Source: Theropithecus gelada
Lineage: Eukaryota; Chordata; Mammalia; Primates; Cercopithecidae
Direction of reading: 5' to 3'
Assembly (NCBI RefSeq): GCF_003255815.1
Contig: NC_037683.1
Span: 79,635,775-79,699,774, forward strand
DNA: 64,000 nt
Made by a program: the position numbers and the translations under genes
Shown: piece after piece, positions 32,997 to 45,224 of the stretch
Layout of the letters: each line of letters begins with the position of its first letter
Position numbering within the stretch: position 1 is the first letter of the stretch
Notes under the pieces: model-generated
Databases searched by the model: none
Seen by the model: the letters and a program-made list of their open reading frames with translations, nothing else
Told to the model about the DNA's origin: nothing

Positions 32997-33301
32997 GGGT
33001 GGGCACAGTGGTTCATGCCTGTAATCCCAGCACTTTGGGAGGCCAAGGTGGGAGAATCATTTGAGTCCAGAAGTTTGAGACTGGGACCAGCCTGGGCAAC
33101 GTAGTAAGGCTCTCATCTCTACAAAAATAAATTTTTAAATTAACTAGCCATGGTGGTGTGTGCCTGTAGTCCAAGCTACTCTGGAGCTGGGAAGATCACT
33201 TGGGCCCAGGAGTTGTAGGCTGTGGTGAGCTATGATGGTGCCACTGCACTCCAGCCTGGGGCAACTGAGCAAGATCCTATCTCTAACAACAAACAACAAC
33301 A
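32997..33301 (+). mobile_element. AluJ-class element
   Basis: An old Alu with J-type words (GACCAGCCTGGGCAACGTAG, CACTTGGGCCCAGGAG) and an AACAACAAACAACAAC tail. AAAGCTGTTT and AAAGCTGATT flank it. Confidence 0.88.
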
Positions 33302-36104
33302 AAGCTGATTTATAAAAGTAGAAAGGTGCTACACAGATGAAAGATAATGGTGATCTGATGCCACTTAACAAATATTTTTTAGTCCCCTAGAATCCAGTTG
33401 CTACCCTTAACACATGGAGCCCAAAGATGAGTAAGACACTTATTCTGGTCTCAGTGAGATCCCACGGACAGCCTTCCTGCCAATACATCTTATTGGTGGT
33501 TTCCACTACATGTAGATTCTTGTCCCCAGAAAGGAGAAGAGGTAGACAAGCTTAGAGATAGGGATCAAGTAACAAATATTCAGACCCAGTGAGTATTGTA
33601 TAAAATAGGCAGTTGCAGTTCAGCGCTGTCTTTTTGGTTTAGGAATCACCGATGCATCTTCAGTGCTACAGTATAGCATTAGTATAACGCGGTGGTATAA
33701 CCACAGCGCTGCCGCTGTATCCCAACAATGTCACAGTTGTGCTCTGTGCATTTGTCCACTGATACCAATTGGTCAGTGCTGGGCCCTTTATTAAGAGTAA
33801 ACACTTTGAGGGCAGGACCTGTGGGCTCCTCAGTGGGCCACTGAGCTCGCAGATTCCTGATTCCAATTACATGCTAGCTGGTGGGAAGAGGAGCTGAACA
33901 TGGGTATTGACCAGTGAGGGAGGCAGAGCACTCGTCAGACCCAGGGTCTTCTTCATGCCAATGTCATTCTTAACCAACTCTGTCACCTTAAGCCCTCATC
34001 TGAAATGGCGAGTTCCCGCCTTCTGTCTGGTTTGTCTCTGGCAAATCCTGCCATAATACACAAGAGCAGGGCTGCCGCTTTTCTCCCCAACATCCCAGTA
34101 TTTCTATGCTCTCCTGCCCTCACCCCTCCTTCTCCTACAAGCCCCATGGCAGTGGGTTTTAAGACTCTCATTTAGTGACACACAGAAATGAAATGAGAAT
34201 GCAATGAGCTGAACCTGCTGTCAGCACACTGGGTGCAGGAGAGCTGAAGATTTTTCCCAGCTGTGAGGACAACCTACCACACTGATCCAGTTACCAACAG
34301 CCCCTGCTACAGAGGGGAGGAAAGTCAGTCTATGCCCAGGCCGAGTTTAGCATTGGCAGGCTTTTGAGCACATCTAGGAGCCTGAGAAAGGAAAGCCAGA
34401 CACAGAGAGAAGGGGGCAACTGAAAGAATGACTTAATAAGGAGCCACATGAGTCGCCTCAGCCTTGGGGTAAATGAAGTTTGCTGTAGGAGGCTCCCTTG
34501 GCAGGGGCTCCCATGAGACATGACAGCTGCCTTAAAAACCCTTTCCACTCCTTGCAATTAAAAGTCTGCAACCTCGTGTGCCACACTCTCAAAAACGTGC
34601 GTAATGCATTTCAGCAAATGTAAGTGGCAGATCCCCCAATCTTGAGTCCATCTGTGGTGGAACTTTTCAAGCCCTGCACTAATAGAGAGATGACACAGGC
34701 CAGCTGGTTTGAGTTGGAGCCTGAGAAGCAGGGAGAGGCGGGGGAGTCACAGTCTTGCTGCTAGCAGTAAGGCCAATGTGTTTATTTTTTAATGATGAGC
34801 ACCTCAACACCAGCAACCTGTTTTCTATACTCAAGGCCTCCTTAAAGTTCAGCTCCTCCTAATTATGTAAGACAGCCAGACCTATGAAGTATGGAACAAA
34901 AAGTTGTGATGGTGGTATCACAGTTTTAATTTAATTTGTTTTGTATTCTTGAGAGAGTTCAGCAAATCACATATAATCTCACGAAAGTATGCTGACATAG
35001 CAGCTTCACTGAACTTAGAGACTCTTCAAATTAGAGTAACTGGCCCAAGCATCAGCTATATTGCATTTTTCAGAGATCTCACTTGCATTAGGCGCTATTC
35101 TAAAAAGGGCAACCACTTTCTCTCCTGATTTAATCATCAGTATCACATTTTTATAACAGATAAATCTGATATAATCTTCACCGCACTTAAGGTTGGTTAT
35201 TGACCTAGAACACTCTAAAATTATTTTTTAGGACATAAAAACCTCCTGGTAATGCTGCAAGTACCCACAACAGGTATCAGCAATGAGAGCTGTTACCTGA
35301 GCCCAAGCCCGTCTGAGGCACTGCCACCCTCCCCTACTCTTACATAAAATGTTACCTGTTCCCACTAACACTCTTCCATGCTCTCCTTTTACTGAGAACA
35401 GGACATTCACACACCACTTCCCCAACTCCTAACATTCTCCTTGAATCACAACAGAGCAGAGACTGGAACAGAGCACCTCAATTTCAAAACGTTTATCTCT
35501 ACTAGTTGAAAATGATTTTCTAAATTATTGCCAAAATATAGCTTTTATCCTCCATCCTCATCCATTACAATGTATGGCAACTACTACCCAGCTAAACATG
35601 ACGTATTACTTATCACCATGTTCACAGTGTTGATTCACAGGACCCATAGGACATCTCTGAATATGCCTGTTCATCAGCATACTGGAGCCTTTTGGATAGA
35701 GTTTTGCTCCAGGGCAGAGTTTCCAAGGCTGCATTTTGCATACAGAATGTCAAAAAATGTTAATATGTGTACAAAAAGGGTTCCATGGTCCACTAGGTTT
35801 GGGAACCACCAAATACCAAATAGCCCTTTTGGAGATTTCTTAATTTGAATTACCATAAAGACTCTAAAATGTCCTACAGTAAAGAAAACATCCATTTACC
35901 CAGTGTTTTACAAACACATTTGACCCCAGAACATACCCAGATACCTTGGGAAAACACAACTGTCAGAGAGCAGAAGAACAGGACATTCCTAACTGAGAAG
36001 CTGTTAATAATCAGGAATGGATGCTAGTACACCTTGTTAAATGATGTTCAGCTGTGGAGTGTGCAGGGGCATCCTGGACCTAAACTTAAAGTGTTACATA
36101 GCAT
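33302..36104. other. Mostly unique sequence
   Basis: About 2.8 kb with no confident transposon and no recognised exon. Small hints only: an L2-like word at 33405-33460 and a hAT-like word at 35790-35815 (TCCACTAGGTTTGGGAACC). Frames of up to 106 codons overlap on both strands. Confidence 0.5.
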
Positions 36105-36266
36105 TGATTGAGTTTACCTGTGCCAAGCACTATGCTAAATCTTTCACTTATGCATAACCTCCTTTATTTTAATCTCTACAATAACTCCATGAGGCATATT
36201 CTAAATATACCCAATTTTGCAACTAAGGGACAGAGAGATTAAGTAATCTGCTCAAGCTTACACAGT
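36105..36266 (-). repeat. MIR SINE fragment
   Basis: CCTGTGCCAAGCACTATGC, then CTACAATAACTCCATGAGGC and GAGATTAAGTAATCTGC, is an antisense MIR, cut by the next Alu. Confidence 0.75.
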
Positions 36267-36480
36267 CTTTTTTTTTTTTTTTTTTTGGACATGGAGTTTC
36301 ACTCTTGTTGTCCAGGCTGGAGTGCAATGGCACAATCTCGGCTCATCGCAACCTCCACCTCCCAGGTTCAAGCTATTCTCTTGCCTCAGCCTCCCAAGTA
36401 GCTGGGATTATAGCCACCCACCACCATGCTCTGCTAATTTTGTATTTTTAGTAGAGATGGGGTTTCTCCAAGTTGGTCAG
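36267..36480 (-). mobile_element. AluS-class element, 5' truncated
   Basis: Starts with a T run and ends at GGGGTTTCTCCAAGTTGGTCAG, so about 80-90 bp of the left monomer are missing. It sits inside a MIR. Confidence 0.85.
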
Positions 36481-36584
36481 ACTTTGAAATAAAAGTCTTC
36501 AGTACTACAGCCTCTCTAACCAATAAATGGCCTGAGCTCAAGAAAGCTATCTCCCACCCTTGCTGTAAGGCTGTAAGGACACAT

Positions 36585-36835
36585 TCATTGAGCATGATAT
36601 GCCAGGTACTATGCTAAAACTTTAATAAGTGTCATCTCATAATCCTAGAAACAACCCTTTGAGGGATCAATTAGCTAGTAGCCTATGAGCATTCACTGTA
36701 TACCAGACATTTTTAAGCACTCAAAAGTGTGCTTAAACAATTAACTCAGTTTATTATTTCACTCTATTACAAGGGTTACATAATTAGCAGAAGGGAGGAG
36801 CTTCAAATCCTGGCAATCTAACACAGAGATTGTTC
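36585..36835 (-). repeat. MIR SINE fragment
   Basis: TGAGCATGATATGCCAGGTACTATGC, then ATCTCATAATCCTAGAAACAACCC and CTTCAAATCCTGGCAATC, matches an antisense MIR. Confidence 0.7.
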
Positions 36836-38215
36836 ACTTAAGACTACACAGTACTACTTATGAAACAAAACTGGCAGAAGGTAAGACAAATGATCAACTT
36901 CCTTTTGGTGCCCTCTCCAGGTTAGTGAACCAAATAGGTTCTAGGTTAGAATCATCACCAATAAAAGTAGGGGCTAACATCAGTGATCTCTAAAATTTCT
37001 TTTGGATCTATTCTACAACACTATGGATTTTTTGAAATGATTTTTTTTTACTACCGCTAAAGCAGTGAGACCCCTGGAATTTCTGTGTAAGAGAGTTTTA
37101 GAAGTGGCAACTCGTTTGTTAGATTAAAAACAGGAAACTCGAAACTACAATTACATGGCCAACGTGCTATATTTGGCTTATATGCTTATTCAGAGCAGAT
37201 TTTAGAGGCTGGGGGTTAACAGAAATTGTTATAATGCCTCTCCCAGAAGCTACCCCTTGGTGTCTCCAGATATGATTCATTGTTTCAGAGGTGTGGGAAA
37301 AGAAGAAACTCCTGCTTTCAGGAAACCTGTATTGGGTTTGGTCTGATACTGAAGAATTTTGCCCTTCCTGAATTGTGGAGGTCATCTCACCCTCCAGATA
37401 AGCCAAGTAGAGGGTGACAATGAATCCATATATGACAAAGAAAGTACTCATGCTTCAGCCCTGGATCTAAGTCATTTAGCTAAATGCTTTTCCACTGGAA
37501 TAAGATTTTGGACTTTATTTTAATCAGCAGGTTTTTCCTTTGAGAGGAATTTCAAATCTCCCTCTTAGGAAGGTCATGCTTCCTTTGCCTTGCTAGGCCT
37601 CGGGATAGAAAATAGGATTCTCTGGAAAAAGCTATCACTTAGTAAATAATTGATTGGCTATTGCTTTGGATTTGATTCGCTGAGAACCTTCGACACAAAC
37701 TGTGGAGGGGTCAAGAATGAATACAAAGTGTGTGTGGTTTTTAAAATTTGGTGGTCTAAGCAAGGCAGAGGATGTCTAGCAGGGCAACAGTGTTCCTTAA
37801 CCCTGTTTTGTTTGGTTTAATGTTCACAAGCCATAGAACATATAAATACAACAGTCACTAAATGCTTTTTCCCGTTGAGCAAATTGTTTCAGTTCCTACA
37901 GATACCACCATCGTACTCCAGTGGCTTAAAATAGCACTTTGGTCACAATGTCAGTCCTTAGTAGACCTTCCAGTTTTTCTAGCTAGCATTTCCCTAATAC
38001 CTGTGATAATGCCTCTCCCAGAAGCTAACAAATTAGTTCAAGTGGAGGAATGGGGCAGGGAGACAGCTGGCTTCATGTGAAAAAGAAAATGCTTTCTAGG
38101 CCTATTTGAATGCAACAACATAGAGGAAATAACAAAGGGATGTCTAGTTCCTGTGTGGGGCAGGAGGAACACACTTAGAGAATGTAGGAACTGTCAAAGC
38201 AAGAACTCTCTCTCG
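36836..38215. other. Unique sequence containing a 22-bp exact direct repeat
   Basis: No gene is recognised. The word beginning ATAATGCCTC and ending AGAAGCTA occurs at 37231-37252 and again at 38006-38027. A 94-codon minus-strand frame (37167-37451) begins with a hydrophobic MSTFFVIYGFIVTLYLAYL stretch but resembles no protein I know. Confidence 0.45.
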
Positions 38216-38505
38216 GCTGGGTGAGGTGGCTTATGCCTGTAATCCCAGCATTTGGGAGGCCAAGTCAGGTGGATTGCTTGAGCCTAGGAGTTTGAGACCA
38301 ACCTACAATATGGAAAAACCCTGTTTCCACTAAAAATACAAAATTTAGCCAGGCATGCTGGTGCATGTCTGTAGTCCCAGCTTCTCAGGAAGCTGAGGCA
38401 GGGGAATCACTTAAGCTTAGGAGGTCAAGGTTGCAGTGAGCCAGGATTGTGCCATTGCACTCCAGCCTGGGAGACAGAGCAAGACCCTGTCTCCAAACAA
38501 ACCAA
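38216..38505 (+). mobile_element. AluJ-class element
   Basis: A diverged full Alu (GGCTGGGTGAGGTGGCTTATG to CAAGACCCTGTCTCCAAAC), with J-type GATTGCTTGAGCCTAGGAG. Its tail is short and interrupted. Confidence 0.88.
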
Positions 38506-39354
38506 CCCTCCCTATCATCAGATATGTGCCAAGTGCTGGGAATGGAAAAATGATAAGACTCAGTGCTGTTCTAATAGAGTAAACAATACTTCATAAGGTT
38601 AAAGAGGAAGTGGGTGATGCTGAGAAACTAGAGATGTAAACTACTCTTTTCCAAAAGTTTAATGGTGAAGAGAAATGTAGCTCCAGGTGATTGCAATGTT
38701 GAGTGAAGAATTTGTAGTGTGTGTCTGAGGGTAAGGGTGCTTGAACATATTAGTAAATGATAGAGCCATGTTGAGGATGAGGAGAAACCGACAGTGTCTT
38801 TCAAGGTACTTGTACCATGGTATCAGTACATGTGTTTGCACATTGATCTATTGATTTATCCCATTCTCCTTACTATGCACTAGACCAGTGCTAGACTCTG
38901 GAACAAAATGATGTCCCCTGACACACACACAAAAATTCACTCTCCACTCTTTCTTCTTCCCTGAACTCCTTCCCCAGAAACCTCTTCGAGGTGTGCTTCT
39001 GCCTCATGGTCACAGCCACTCAAAGTCAAGTCTTTCCAACTTTATCACTTCCTTTGTTTTGAAGAAGGGTCAGAGGAAGTGCTTTTACCATGTGTTTTAT
39101 GCCTTGGGCAAAGCCCACAGGACCTGATGGTTTGGCGCCCCCCAGGGGTACCCAATGGGCCTCATTCCTGCTCACTAATAGATAAGGGGAACTGAGGGGC
39201 CCATGGAGGCCAGCCTGAATGACATGTACCCTAAACTTTTCTAATATTTAGGGGTCAGGGGAGGGGAGACTGCAGTCCCTGGAAGCTTTCTTTAGTGTAA
39301 CTTGAGGCTAAGAATCCTAAGGTGTGAAATGAAAACTCATTCTGCTCTGCCCTA
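38506..39354. other. Mostly unique sequence
   Basis: Two short L2-like antisense words are seen (GTGCCAAGTGCTGGGAATGG at about 38526 and TATGCACTAGACCAGTGCTAG at about 38873). No gene is seen. Confidence 0.45.
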
Positions 39355-39475
39355 GTCCAGTGACATTAGACAAGTGGCTTAAATTTCCTCATCTGTAAAA
39401 TGGGGCCAATAATGGCTAATTTGAATGCTTTTGTTAGAATAAAATTAGACAGTGATTTAGAGATGAACTTCAAAA
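39355..39475 (+). repeat. MIR SINE fragment
   Basis: ATTAGACAAGTGGCTTAAATTTCCTCATCTGTAAAATGG is the MIR core. The 94-codon frame that starts inside it at 39400 is therefore unlikely to be a gene. Confidence 0.65.
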
Positions 39476-41099
39476 TGGCCCGGAGAAGCTCATATGACCC
39501 ATGTTTTCAGTCTCCAAAGTCTGGAGGGTCTTTGTTGTCTCAGCCAGTAAATAGAGTTGAGACTAAGCCAGTCCCACTCCTAGAAAGTTATTCCTCATAC
39601 CCAGAACTAGCAGACCCAGACACACTGCGATGGCTCAGAACAGGGGGCACTTGTGTTGCCAGGTGCCAAGTGTTGTTTGTATGAAATTGGGGTCCCCATG
39701 GTCAGCTGATCCCACGTGCATGCTGATTGGCTAGCCTCTTCTCTAGATAGCAGTTCAGTTTCCATGGATCTCAAACTAGCACCATGCAATCAGTAGGGAT
39801 GTGAGGCCCTTGTTGTTTTGCTTTTCCCTTAGTCTTTAATCATCGAGTGGGAGTCAAAAACTCACTGCCTTAGTAAGAAACCCCAGGCTTTGTAATCAGT
39901 TCTTCCCTGAAAATTAGGTCATGGTGTTTCAAAAGACAGTTTTCTAAAGGAAGATGTGTTTTAAAGAAGTGTTCAAACTTGCTGGCATTTTCACAAGGAT
40001 AGTATTGATCATCCATGTCAACCTTCCTGAAGAACTGTTTGTCTACTTTCCACTATTGCCACTTGCAGTATGCCTTATCAAAGTAGAGGGCTGGGGTGAG
40101 ACAGACCTGTGTAATGAAGAAGCTGAACAGAGATTCAGAAGTGTTAAGCCTCCCCTAGGGGAAATAAATGATCACTGGGACTTAGGCTATCAGTAGAAAA
40201 ATGAGCTGTCTGCACTTAAGTGTTGATACCTTTCATCATAAAAATCATAGAATATTAGAGCTACAAGGAGCCCTAGAGCTTTTCAGTGCATCACTTCATT
40301 TGATAGACATAAAAACTTACACCAGACAGGTGGAGTGATTTGCCCAGGGTCACCCAGAGAGTGAAAGCTTTAGGACTTGTACCCGTGTCTTCTAACTCTC
40401 AAGCACAAAATCCTATTCACCACATTTGTCTTATTAGCTAGTTCTAGGAGACATGCTGAGCTTTGTAGAATGAAGGTAGAAGGACAATATTTATACACAG
40501 AGGGGCTGAGATCAGTGAAGGTGGGTGGGAAGCATGGGGAAGTTGACCTGGGGCCCCTTTATTAGCCCAGGAAGGGAGTCAGTCAGCAAGGAGGAGCTTG
40601 CTGAGGTATGGGACGTCACTGGGAAGGATGAAGATTGTGGCTTCAGGACATTACTTTAGGGCATTCGGAGAGGTTTTAGGACAAATTTCTGGTCGATCAT
40701 ACTCTATAACAGAAGAGGGTGGGGGCAGTGAACATGTTTGTGTTGTACACTTCTATAGCCCCAGCACCTGGCAGACTCATTCGTTTATTTACCACATTTA
40801 CGGAACATGTATGGCTGCCGGGGAGAAAATGAGGTGCAGGTATTGCCATTGGCTTGCTCCTTGTGGTGATTATAGTTTAGTGGCAGAGGCAGGAAACCAA
40901 ATTGTACGTAAATAAATGTAAAAGTTACAATGTATTGAGAAAGCAAAACTATACATTTCCACAGGTAGATAACTTACGTTGTATGTACACGTATTTAAAA
41001 AATGGATGAGAAAACACACACCAAACTCATTGTGGAAAGGAGACTGGGGAATCATGCTTTAAGTGAATTGCAGGAGTTTTTAAAAATAAAAATGCACTT
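39476..41099. other. Mostly unique sequence with old MIR/L2-like patches
   Basis: 40240-40410 (GAGTGATTTGCCCAGGGTCACCC) looks like an antisense MIR-type repeat, and 40770-40860 (TTCGTTTATTTACCACATTTACG) like an antisense L2. No gene is seen. Confidence 0.45.
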
Positions 41100-41280
41100 A
41101 TGTGTTAGAAATCAAAAGAGTGGCCATTCCCTTTGGGAGGTAGTATAGTCATTGGAAAGGGAAAGGGGTGGGGGAGTTTTGATTTGAGCATTGGGTGTGT
41201 TCATCGGGTGAAAATTTATGGGGCTAAATTTTCAAGTATGACTTTTCTGTATGTGTTACATTTCCATAAATTTAACCAAA
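41100..41280 (+). repeat. L1M 3' end fragment
   Basis: GAGCATTGGGTGTGTTCATCGGGTGAAAATTTATGG then GACTTTTCTGTATGTGTTACATTTCC is the tail of an old L1. Confidence 0.6.
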
Positions 41281-41477
41281 TTGTATTCAGATGGTATTTT
41301 TTCTATTAGTATTTTTATTATAATTTTTATTATATTATTTGTTATTTAGTATAGTATACTCACTTCATGTATACTACTAATGAAGTGGTATAATTTTGTT
41401 TCAGTATGAACGTGGATTAGTTATAAATATTTTATAAAATGTAAAAAGAAGTATAAAATCACTAAAAATGTATTAAA

Positions 41478-42630
41478 AGTATAATTTAAATGTTTTTTAA
41501 AAGGAGAGAAAATTGAATTATTTAAAATGCTCAATTAAAACCACAAAAGGCAGACAAAAAGTGGAAGACAAAATAGAAGCAAAGAAGAAAGGCAATGAAT
41601 AGGAAATATTAACAAATGTGGTAGATAACAATCCAACTATATCAATAAAGCCTTTGAATGGTAATGGACTTCATACACCAATTGAAAGACAAAACTTATT
41701 GGAATGGATCAAACCCAACTACATGTGGTCTGCAAGAAACCCACTTTATAATGTATAAAGTGGTATATAAATCTACTTTATAATATATAAAATATAATAT
41801 ATAAAATTTGTATGTGTATATAAATTATATATAATATATAATGTATATATAAATATATAATATATTATATATAAATATGTTATATATAAATATGTTATAT
41901 AAAGATGAACATTATATCATGATAAAGGGGCTCATTTTCTAAGAAAACTTAATATTATAATATTTAATGTGTGTGCTCCTAACAAGAGTGTGAAAATATT
42001 AATTATATGAGGCATAAACTGATAGAAATGCAAGGAGAAATAAATGAATCCGCTTTTATAGTTGGAGGTTTCAACACCGCTCTACTAGAAATGACCAGAT
42101 CCTGGAGGCAGAAAATCAGTAAGGACAGAGCTGATCCCAATAGCACTATCAATCAACTGGATATAATTGACATTATTGACCGTTTCCTCTAACATAAGCA
42201 GAATACACATTCTTTTCAAGCTCATGTAAAACAGTCACCAAAATAGGCCATATTCTGGACCATAAAGTACATCTTAACAAATTGTAAATAATACAAATCA
42301 TGCAATGTCTCCACTTGGACCCCAGTGAAAATAAACTATAAATCAATTAGAGAAAAATAGCACACAAGTTTTGAAATATTTGGAGATTAATAAAACATTT
42401 CTGAAAAACACGTAGGTCAAAAATATCTCAAGAGAAATTTTAAAAATTTTTGAATAAAAGGAAATTAAAATACAACTTTCCAAAATTTGTGAGATGCAAT
42501 AAAAGCAGTGTTTAGGGGAAAATGTACAGCATTGAATGCACATACTAGAAAAGAAGAAAGATCTAAAATCAATAATCAATGTTTCCACCTTAGCAACTAG
42601 AAACAAGAAAAGCAAATTAAATTCAAAGTA
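41478..42630 (+). pseudogene. L1MB-type LINE ORF2, endonuclease side (decayed)
   Basis: Begins within the endonuclease region (AATGGACTTCATACACCAATTG, GGAATGGATCAAACCCAACTACATG). One 61-codon stretch at 42007-42192 is recognisable as endonuclease domain: it reads FIVGGFNTALLEMTRSWRQK, where the family has a catalytic Asp (VGDFNT type). Here Asp is replaced by Gly, so this copy is catalytically dead besides carrying many stops. An AT-rich microsatellite (41745-41915) interrupts it. The host L1 continues through to about 47500. Confidence 0.85.
41745..41915. repeat. AT-rich (TATA)n tract inside the L1
   Basis: ATATATAA, TTATATATAAATATG and related words repeat for about 170 bases with almost no G or C. 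Confidence 0.9.
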
Positions 42631-42900
42631 GCGGTGCCTCACACCTGTAATCACAGCACTTTGGGAGACCAAGGCAAGAGGATAGCTCAAGCCCAGGAGT
42701 TCAAGACCAGCCTAGGTAACATGGTGAAGCCCCATCTCTACAAAAAATAAAAAATTAGCCGGGTGTGGTGGCATGGGCATGTAGTCACTGTTACTCGGGA
42801 GGCTGAGGCAAGAGGATTGCTTGAGCCTGGGAGTTTGAGGCTGCAGTGAGTCATGATGATGCCACTGTGCTCCAGCCTGGGTTAGAGCCTGTCTCAAAAA
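42631..42900 (+). mobile_element. AluJ-class element in the L1
   Basis: A diverged Alu that begins slightly inside the normal 5' end (GCGGTGCCTCACACCTG). The 16-bp target duplication AAATTAAATTCAAAGTA-type word ends at 42630 and recurs at 42901-42916, and the L1 text continues across it. Confidence 0.9.
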
Positions 42901-43762
42901 AAATTAAATTCAAAGTAAGCAGAAGAAAAGAAATAATAAAAATTAGAGCAGAAATCAATACAATTAAAAATAAGAAGTCAATAGGAAAAATCAACGAAAC
43001 AAAAAGCTGGTTGTTTGAATGAAAGGATCAATGAAATCAATAAGCCTCTAGCCAAACTAACTAGAAAAAAAGGCAATAAGGATTACTAATACCAGAAATG
43101 AAAGAGGGGCCATCACTACAGATTCAGTGGCCATTACCAGGAAAATAAAGGGGTACTACAAATAACTCTGTGTCCACAGATGTGATGAATTAGATATAGT
43201 AGACCAATTATTTCAAAGATACAATATGCCAAAACTCATACAGGAAGATAAAGACAACTTTAATAGTTCTGTATCTGTTACATAAATTGAATCAATAATT
43301 AATAACTTTCCAAAACAGAAAGCAGCAGGCCCATCAGGGTTCACTGGTGAATTCTATTAAACATTTAAGGAAACTATACCAATTTAATGCAATCTCTTTT
43401 AGAAGATAGAAACAAAGGGAATATTTTCTAACTTATTCTGTGAGGCCAGCATTACTCTAATACCAAAACTAGACAATGATATTACAAGAAAATATCTCTC
43501 TTAAATACAGATGCAAAAATGCTCAATAAAATCTTGGCAAATTGAATCCAACAATGTATAAAAATAATTATACATCATAACCAGTGGGATTTATTCCAGG
43601 TATGCAAGGCTGGCTCAACATTTGAAAATCAATTAATGCAATCCATCACATCACAGGCTAAATTTTTTAAATTATATGAAAATATCAACAGACACAGAAA
43701 AAAAATTAGACAAAATATTCATTCATGACTTATAAATTAAAAAAAAACCTCTCAGTAAACAG
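42901..43762 (+). pseudogene. L1MB-type LINE ORF2, reverse transcriptase side (decayed)
   Basis: ATTAGAGCAGAAATCAATAC, AAGCAGCAGGCCCATCAGGG and CAGTGGGATTTATTCCAGG are L1 ORF2 landmarks leading into the reverse transcriptase domain. Frameshifts and stops are frequent. Confidence 0.85.
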
Positions 43763-44191
43763 TGATACAGTTTGGACATGTGTCCCCACTCAAATCTCAT
43801 ATTAAAATGTAATTCCCAGTGTTGGATGTGGGGCCTGGTGGAAGGTGATTGGATCATGGGGGTGGGTTTCTCATGAATAGTTATTAGTACCGTCCCTTAG
43901 CTACTGTCCTCATAATAGTGAGTGAGTTCTCACAAGATCTGGTTGTTCAAAAGTGTGTGGCATCTCCCCCATCTCTTTTTCTCACTCCTGCTCTGGCTAT
44001 GTGAAATGCCTGTTTCCCCTTTGCCTTCTATCATGATTGTAAGCTTCCTGAGGCCTCCCCAGAAGCCAAACAGATACCAGCATCATGCTTCCTGCACAGC
44101 CTGCAAAACCATGAGCCAATTAAACCTCCCTTCTTTATAAATTACCCAGCTCAGGTGTTTCTTTACAGCAATATTAGAATGGCCTAATACA
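43763..44191 (+). mobile_element. Solitary MST-type MaLR LTR in the L1
   Basis: Begins TGATACAGTTTGGACATGTGTCCCCACTCAAATCTC and ends TTACCCAGCTCAGGTGTTTC then CTAATACA, as in MSTA/MSTB LTRs. L1 text runs up to CTCAGTAAAC on the left and resumes at ACTAGGAATAAAGG. The 5-bp duplication is imperfect (AACAG/ACTAG). Confidence 0.88.
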
Positions 44192-44464
44192 ACTAGGAAT
44201 AAAGGGGGACTTCCTCAACTTGAAAAATAATATCAACAAAAAAAACTAAAACATTATACTATTGATGAGAAACTCAAAGTTTGCCCACTAAGATCAGAAA
44301 CAAGGCAAGGATGTGCCCTGTCGTCACTGCTTTTCAAATTGTACTGGAAGTCCTAGATAATGCAGTAAGATCAGAAAATAAAAGAGTTATAGATTGAGAA
44401 GGAAGAACCAAAACTGTCTTTGTTCATAGATGACATATGGTCTATGAGAAAATCCAAAAGAATT
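44192..44464 (+). pseudogene. L1MB-type LINE ORF2, RT active-site region (decayed)
   Basis: CAAGGATGTGCCCTGTC leads to TTCATAGATGAC (44423-44434), which reads FIDD in place of the usual L1 FADD catalytic box. The surrounding frame is broken. Confidence 0.8.
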
Positions 44465-44757
44465 GGCCGGGCGCAGTGGCTCACACCTGTAATCCCAGCA
44501 CTTTGGGAGGCCAAGGCGGGCGGATCACGAGGTCAGGAGATTGAAACCATCCTGGCCGACGTGGTGAAACCCTGTGTCTGCTAAAAAGACAATAAAATTA
44601 GCTGGGTATGGTGGCAGGCGCCTGTGGTCCCAGTTACTCAGGAGGCTGAGGCAGGAGAATGGAGTGAATCCGGGAGGTGGAGCTTGCAGTGAGCCGAGAT
44701 CGCATCACTGCACTCCAGCTTGGACAACAGAGCAAGACTCCATCTCAAAAAAAAAAA
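44465..44757 (+). mobile_element. AluY-class element in the L1
   Basis: Full Alu with TCACGAGGTCAGGAGATTG and GGAGAATGGAGTGAATCC words. AGAAAATCCAAAAG flanks it (44447-44460 and 44758-44771). It lacks the Old World monkey CCGG marker and is more diverged than the copy at 44920. Confidence 0.92.
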
Positions 44758-44919
44758 AGAAAATCCAAAAGACAAAAGAATCAACAACTACGACAACAAA
44801 AATTCCTGGCACTAACAAGTGATCATAGCAAGTTTTCAGGATACAAGATTAACATACAAAAGTCAATCGTTTTTCTATATAACAAAAATAATGAAGGATA
44901 ATTTGAAATTTAAACCTGA
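44758..44919 (+). pseudogene. L1MB-type LINE ORF2 piece between two AluY insertions
   Basis: GTTTTCAGGATACAAGATTAAC then AAAAGTCAATCGTTTTTC is a standard L1 ORF2 phrase. Confidence 0.8.
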
Positions 44920-45224
44920 GGCCGGGCACGGTGGCTCAAGCCTGTAATCCCAGCACTTTGGGAGGCCGAGACGGGCGGATCACGAGGTCAGGAGATCGAG
45001 ACCATCCTGGTTAACACGGTGAAACCCCGTCTCTACTAAAAAATACAAAAAACTAGCCGGCCGGGGTGGTGGACGCCTGTAGTCCCAGCTACTCGGGAGG
45101 CGGAGGCAGGAGAATGGCCTGAACCCGGGAGGCGGAGCTTCCAGTGAGCTGAGATCCGGCCACTGCACTCCAGCCTGGGTGACAGCGCGAGACTCCGTCT
45201 CAAAAAAAAAAAAAAAAAAAAAAA
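44920..45224 (+). mobile_element. Young AluY, Old World monkey type, in the L1
   Basis: Low divergence, with GAGATCCGGCCACTGCAC and AAAAACTAGCCGGCCGGGG. A perfect 15-bp duplication GAAATTTAAACCTGA flanks it (44905-44919 and 45225-45239). Confidence 0.95.

Noticed and set aside
37167..37451. 94-codon minus-strand frame with a hydrophobic start, possible small membrane protein
   Set aside because: No family resemblance, and no promoter, splice or conservation evidence. One end of the 22-bp repeat lies within it, and it is probably chance.
39134..39150. CTCF-like word (CCCCTGGGGGGCGCC on the minus strand)
   Set aside because: It differs from the core CTCF pattern at several important positions, so a site cannot be claimed.
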